Positions 6,622 through 9,456 of a stretch of 9,456 bases of DNA are shown one piece after another. Source of the stretch: Treponema sp. (GTDB taxonomy: Bacteria > Spirochaetota > Spirochaetia > Treponematales > Breznakiellaceae); NCBI GenBank assembly GCA_009780595.1, contig WQZT01000049.1, forward strand, positions 1 to 9,456, read 5' to 3'. A program made the position numbers and the translations under genes. The notes beneath the pieces were generated by a model. It did no database searches. It saw only the letters and a list, made by a program, of their open reading frames with translations, and was not told where the DNA came from. Each line of letters begins with the position of its first letter. The first letter of the stretch is position 1.

Positions 6622-7593
6622 CTACACCGAAAACTCGGTCAGGAAAAACGCGGCAACTTCGTCTTTGTCGACGCCCGCCGGAATTGACTGCGCCAGTTCC
6701 GCCTTGGTAAACGCTTTGCCGGAAAAGTTCTCTTCCATTGCGATAACCCACTGCGCGTCAAGAGCGTCGGAGTGAACGGCGGCTTTTGTAACCAGCCCGT
6801 TCTGCACGGAAAAATCAAACTCAAGCTCGCCAAACGAAAACCGCTTGTGAAAGTTAAAATCAAACTTCGAGTTTTGCCCCAGCCGCCAATTGTCGTCAGC
6901 GTACTGCGCCCGCACCTGCGCGAGTTTTTCCGTATCGATTATCGAAGAATCGAGCAGCTTCGGCTCACATTCGTACACTTCGGCAAACGCGCGGATAACT
7001 GCGGCGCGTACATCGTTGGGGGTAATTTTCGGGTTCAGTTCACAGAGGTTCACCACGCGGCTTCTGACGCTGGTAACGCCTTTCGATATGAGCTTTTCGG
7101 GAGACGGAGCCAAAAACTGCGAAAGGCGGCTTAAATCCGACGACACTAAAATCGTGCCGTGATGAAACGAAGCCGCCGTTCCCTGATGATACGCATTGCC
7201 GGAAAACTTTCTGCCATCGGCGAGAATGTCGTTTCGCCCGCTGCGAACGGCTTCGATGCCAAACGAGGCAACGGCACGGCGGATCACTTCGGTTTGCTTC
7301 ACGACATCGTACAGGCGGTTCGGAGCAAAGAACGTAAAGTTCTGGTTGCCCATATCCTGGTACATTGCGCCGCCGCCTGTCAGCCGCCGGACAAGGTTTC
7401 CCTTTTGCGCGGCAAACGCGTCAAGGCGGCATTCGCGCCACGCGTTTTGATTGCGGCCAATTACCACCGTGTTGTCGTTTTGCCACAGGTACAACAAAAC
7501 CTGCTCATTCTCGAGTTTAGAAAAAAGCAATTCTTCCAAAGCCAAATTTTCACACGGGTCGATTGAATCGGTTACATAATACGAAAGTTCCAT
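6622..7593 (-). CDS. lplA: Lipoate-protein ligase A
   Basis: Activates lipoate with ATP to lipoyl-AMP and transfers it to a lysine of lipoyl domains (2-oxoacid dehydrogenase E2, GcvH) in the cytoplasm. The product has 323 aa, near the 338 of E. coli LplA, and includes the C-terminal accessory domain (from about 240). Visible motifs are RRLTGGGAMYQD (69-80, lipoyl-AMP binding loop), GRKFSGNAY (127-135) with Lys129 matching the catalytic lysine of the family, and HHGTILV (144-150). The start ATG (7593) directly abuts the TAA of lpd (7594-7596), and AGGAG (7602-7606) inside the lpd end lies 8 bases upstream, so the two genes are translationally coupled. This salvages lipoate rather than making it; no lipA or lipB is seen in the window. 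It is followed by its own terminator. Confidence 0.95.
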   Translation of the reverse strand: MELSYYVTDSIDPCENLALEELLFSKLENEQVLLYLWQNDNTVVIGRNQNAWRECRLDAFAAQKGNLVRRLTGGGAMYQDMGNQNFTFFAPNRLYDVVKQTEVIRRAVASFGIEAVRSGRNDILADGRKFSGNAYHQGTAASFHHGTILVSSDLSRLSQFLAPSPEKLISKGVTSVRSRVVNLCELNPKITPNDVRAAVIRAFAEVYECEPKLLDSSIIDTEKLAQVRAQYADDNWRLGQNSKFDFNFHKRFSFGELEFDFSVQNGLVTKAAVHSDALDAQWVIAMEENFSGKAFTKAELAQSIPAGVDKDEVAAFFLTEFSV

Positions 7594-9048
7594 TTAACGC
7601 GCTCCTGGTTTTGGCGGAACGTGAACAGCCCTGCCAAAGAAATTTTCCACCGCTTCCCCAATTCCTTCGTTGAAGGTAGGATGCGGATACACAAGCGATG
7701 CAAGCTCGTGCGCCGTCGTTTTCGTTTTCATAGCAAGGGTAATTTCCCCTATCATATCCGTTGCGCGGGCGCACATCAAATGCGCTCCAACGAGAATCGC
7801 GCTTTCGCTTTCAAAGACAAGCTTGATAAATCCACGCCCCTGCCCTTCAACAACAGATTTCGAGTTGCCCGTCATTAGGTACTTACTGACCTTGACGTTA
7901 AGCCCGCGCTTTTTCGCCTCGCGCTCGGTCATGCCAACGGTTGCAACTTCGGGGTTTGTGTAAATGCAGTTCGGCACAAGGGTAAGATCAATTTCCGGCG
8001 GAACGCCCGCAATGTGGCACACCGCATTGGTCGCCTGTGCGCTTGCAACGTGCGCGAGCTGAATCGTACCGTCTACGCAATCGCCGACAGCGTAAACGCC
8101 GGGAATGCTCGTCTGGAAGTGTTCATCGACAACGATGCCGCGGTTTACAACCGGCTCAACACCGGCGGCGAACAGCCCGGCAATATTCGGGCGGCGACCA
8201 ACCGAAACCAAAACCCGCGCCGCGCTTGCAGATGCCGCGCCGTTTTTGCCGTTGAACTTCACCAGCAAGTTTTTGCCGCCGTTGCCACTTTCACCGCTTT
8301 CGACAATTTCTTCCACTGTGGCAGCGGTGTGTATCTTCACGCCCTTTTTGCCCAGCGCAAGCGCCATACTCTGCCCAATCTCCGAATCCAGCAGGTTGAG
8401 GATGGAATCAGCGGCTTCGATTACCGTAACATTTACGCCAAAGTTGGAATAGACAGATGCCATTTCCACGCCAATAACGCCGCCGCCGATGATAACGAGA
8501 CTTTCCGGCATTTGCCCGGCGAGTGGTAGCGGGTTTGCAAGCAGCTCGTCGCTGGTGAACACGCCGGGAAGTTTCGCGCCGGGGATAGGCGGCACGGCAG
8601 GGCACGCGCCCGCCGCAAGCAAAATGCGCTTGCCCTCAAGCTCAATGTTGTCGCTGCCGGTTACGCGCACAGTGCCGGGCGCGGTAATTGTGCCAGTACC
8701 GCTGAACACGGCAATTTTGTTCGCCTTTAACAGGGCGGCAACCCCGTCTTGCAAGCGCGTTACCGTGTCGTTTTTACGCGCGATGACTTTACCTGCGTCA
8801 AAGGAAACGCCCTGCGCGACAATCCCCAACTCGGCGGCATCGCCGGACAATTCGCCGTACATCCGGGAAATGTGCAGGAGCGTTTTCGTCGGGATGCACC
8901 CGCGGTTAAGGCACGTTCCGCCGATTTCGCGCGCCTCCACGAGCGCTACGGAAAAGCCCGCCTGCGCCCCGCGTATCGCGCCCACATATCCGCCGGGACC
9001 TGAACCCACGACAATAAGATCGTATTTGTTTTCCATTTTACTTTCCAT
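7594..9048 (-). CDS. lpdA: Dihydrolipoamide dehydrogenase (E3)
   Basis: FAD enzyme that re-oxidises dihydrolipoyl groups with NAD+, as E3 of 2-oxoacid dehydrogenases or the L-protein of glycine cleavage. From ATG 9048 it has 484 aa, the usual length. It shows the FAD fold GSGPGG (15-20), the redox pair Cys46/Cys51 in GGTCLNRGCIPTK, the NAD fold GGGVIG (188-193), the second FAD motif AVGDC (Asp323) and the interface catalytic HPTFNE (His456, Glu461). There is no N-terminal lipoyl domain. Start choice: AAGGA (9060-9064) lies 11 bases from ATG 9048. ATG 9036 (MENKYDL, 480 aa) is a good alternative, and TTG 9084 gives an unlikely extension. It is the first gene of a two-gene unit with lplA, tying lipoate attachment to its use; E1/E2 or Gcv partners are not in the window, so which complex it serves is unknown. 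Confidence 0.95.
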   Translation of the reverse strand: MESKMENKYDLIVVGSGPGGYVGAIRGAQAGFSVALVEAREIGGTCLNRGCIPTKTLLHISRMYGELSGDAAELGIVAQGVSFDAGKVIARKNDTVTRLQDGVAALLKANKIAVFSGTGTITAPGTVRVTGSDNIELEGKRILLAAGACPAVPPIPGAKLPGVFTSDELLANPLPLAGQMPESLVIIGGGVIGVEMASVYSNFGVNVTVIEAADSILNLLDSEIGQSMALALGKKGVKIHTAATVEEIVESGESGNGGKNLLVKFNGKNGAASASAARVLVSVGRRPNIAGLFAAGVEPVVNRGIVVDEHFQTSIPGVYAVGDCVDGTIQLAHVASAQATNAVCHIAGVPPEIDLTLVPNCIYTNPEVATVGMTEREAKKRGLNVKVSKYLMTGNSKSVVEGQGRGFIKLVFESESAILVGAHLMCARATDMIGEITLAMKTKTTAHELASLVYPHPTFNEGIGEAVENFFGRAVHVPPKPGAR

Positions 9049-9105
9049 AAATCTGTTGATCCTTAGGATTGCTCCCCTTAACAAGGCGACGTTTCATTAC
9101 GATTT

Positions 9106-9143
9106 ATTTAATTGTTATTTAATTGTTAAACGTAGATTTTAAC
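9106..9143 (-). promoter_or_regulatory. Operator-like repeats downstream of the lpd promoter
   Basis: ATTTAATTGTT occurs twice head to tail (9106-9116, 9117-9127), a spacing of about one helical turn. It overlaps the inverted pair GTTAAA/TTTAAC (9125-9130 / 9138-9143). The cluster covers the predicted transcription start and the early leader of lpd, the usual place for a repressor site. No known regulator is recognised. Confidence 0.4.
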
Positions 9144-9172
9144 AGCGTAACAATATCACAATTTTTTGTCAA
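9144..9172 (-). promoter_or_regulatory. Promoter of lpd-lplA
   Basis: On the minus strand TTGACA (9172-9167) is 17 bases from TACGCT (9149-9144). The -10 is weak but is preceded by TG one base upstream, an extended -10 arrangement. The start would be near 9137, giving a leader of about 90 nt. Confidence 0.55.
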
Positions 9173-9201
9173 TCAAAAGCTTTTGCCAAACCAACGAATA
9201 G

Positions 9202-9366
9202 CGCGTTGCCGACTGGGTGCTGTCCGACTTTGCCACGCCCGAAGCGGAAACCCTGAGCCGGACACTGGAAGCCGGGGCTGCACTCGTGGCAGAAACTTTT
9301 CTTACTGAGCCGGAAACGCTGCTACCCCGCTGGGGGAAGAAAACACAGGTGGAACCAAAACTCTAG
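9202..9366 (+). pseudogene. Remnant resembling the C-terminus of peptidyl-tRNA hydrolase
   Basis: A frame of 54 codons ends at TAG (9364-9366) and begins just after an in-frame TAG (9199-9201), with no ribosome site or good start. Its product, RVADWVLSDF then TPEAETLSRTLEAGAAL and ending near PRWGKK, resembles the last part of Pth, which frees tRNA from stalled peptidyl-tRNA: VADYVLS.F, an acidic helix, then a basic tail. Codons in the same frame before the stop (QTNE) also fit, so an intact gene may once have extended left. The sequence is GC-rich, whereas the bases left of about 9180 are the AT-rich lpd promoter, so the rest of the gene is missing. The family call is from memory of Pth sequences and is tentative. 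Confidence 0.42.
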
Positions 9367-9373
9367 GGCTTGG

Positions 9374-9425
9374 TTGACAAATATCGGAAAAAGCGCTTGA
9401 CAACATTACCCCTTAATGATACACT
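9374..9425 (+). promoter_or_regulatory. Rightward promoter for a gene beyond the window
   Basis: TTGACA (9397-9402) is 17 bases from TACACT (9420-9425). A second TTGACA lies 23 bases upstream (9374-9379) with no usable -10 of its own. The layout recalls the promoter region of the long chitinase gene. No start of the driven gene can be assigned in the remaining 31 bases. Confidence 0.5.
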
Positions 9426-9456
9426 ACACTGGTGAACAAAAGTTATCGTCAGAATA

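Noticed and set aside
8014..9142. Long plus-strand ORFs opposite lpd (8014-8529 and 8489-9142)
   Set aside because: They are shadows of GC-rich lpd codons; lpd has all E3 motifs and these frames match nothing I know.
9123..9308. 61-codon plus-strand ORF at the right side
   Set aside because: It starts in the AT-rich lpd promoter and runs out of frame with the Pth-like segment; no ribosome site.

Overview
The window looks like a piece of chromosome from an anaerobic bacterium, most likely a spirochaete related to Treponema. This rests on the Rnf complex gene, spirochaete-like lipoprotein signal peptides, stacks of Ig-like repeats of a kind I associate with gut treponemes, an lpd-lplA pair and moderate base composition. 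The taxonomic call is inference and could be wrong. The chitin-degrading enzymes would fit a host-associated (for example insect gut) or detritus niche.

Layout, left to right. (1) 1-408, minus: the N-terminal 136 codons of rnfC, running off the left edge, with its own sigma70-type promoter at 432-460. (2) 409-849: a 441-base gap with a perfect 15-bp inverted repeat (483-497 / 698-712) enclosing two decayed short interspersed repeat copies, then a promoter whose -35/-10 spacer is almost entirely a run of 14 A. (3) 850-2901, plus: a 683-aa lipoprotein with three Ig-like domains and a C-terminal GH19 chitinase domain, ending at a strong terminator. (4) 2964-3116: a promoter region with a tandem 22-bp-period repeat and a possible 21-codon leader ORF. 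(5) 3117-6488, plus: a paralogous 1123-aa lipoprotein with seven Ig-like domains and the same GH19 domain. (6) 6514-6600: three consecutive hairpins forming a terminator region for both strands. (7) 9048-6622, minus: lpd (E3 dihydrolipoamide dehydrogenase) and lplA (lipoate-protein ligase) in a coupled two-gene unit, with a promoter and repeat-rich operator-like region upstream. (8) 9202-9366, plus: a gene remnant resembling the C-terminus of peptidyl-tRNA hydrolase, followed by a rightward promoter for a gene beyond the window.

How the genes work together. The two chitinase lipoproteins form a surface module: both should be lipid-anchored, hold the same catalytic domain, and differ mainly in stalk length (three versus seven Ig domains) and in promoter design. 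The shorter one has a promoter that looks able to phase-vary by slipped-strand change of the poly(A) spacer. Sequence similarity between the two extends past the stop codon into the terminator, whose stems covary. The lpd-lplA unit is housekeeping: LplA attaches lipoate to E2/GcvH-type proteins and Lpd re-oxidises the dihydrolipoyl group. RnfC belongs to the membrane ferredoxin:NAD+ oxidoreductase that conserves energy in anaerobes.
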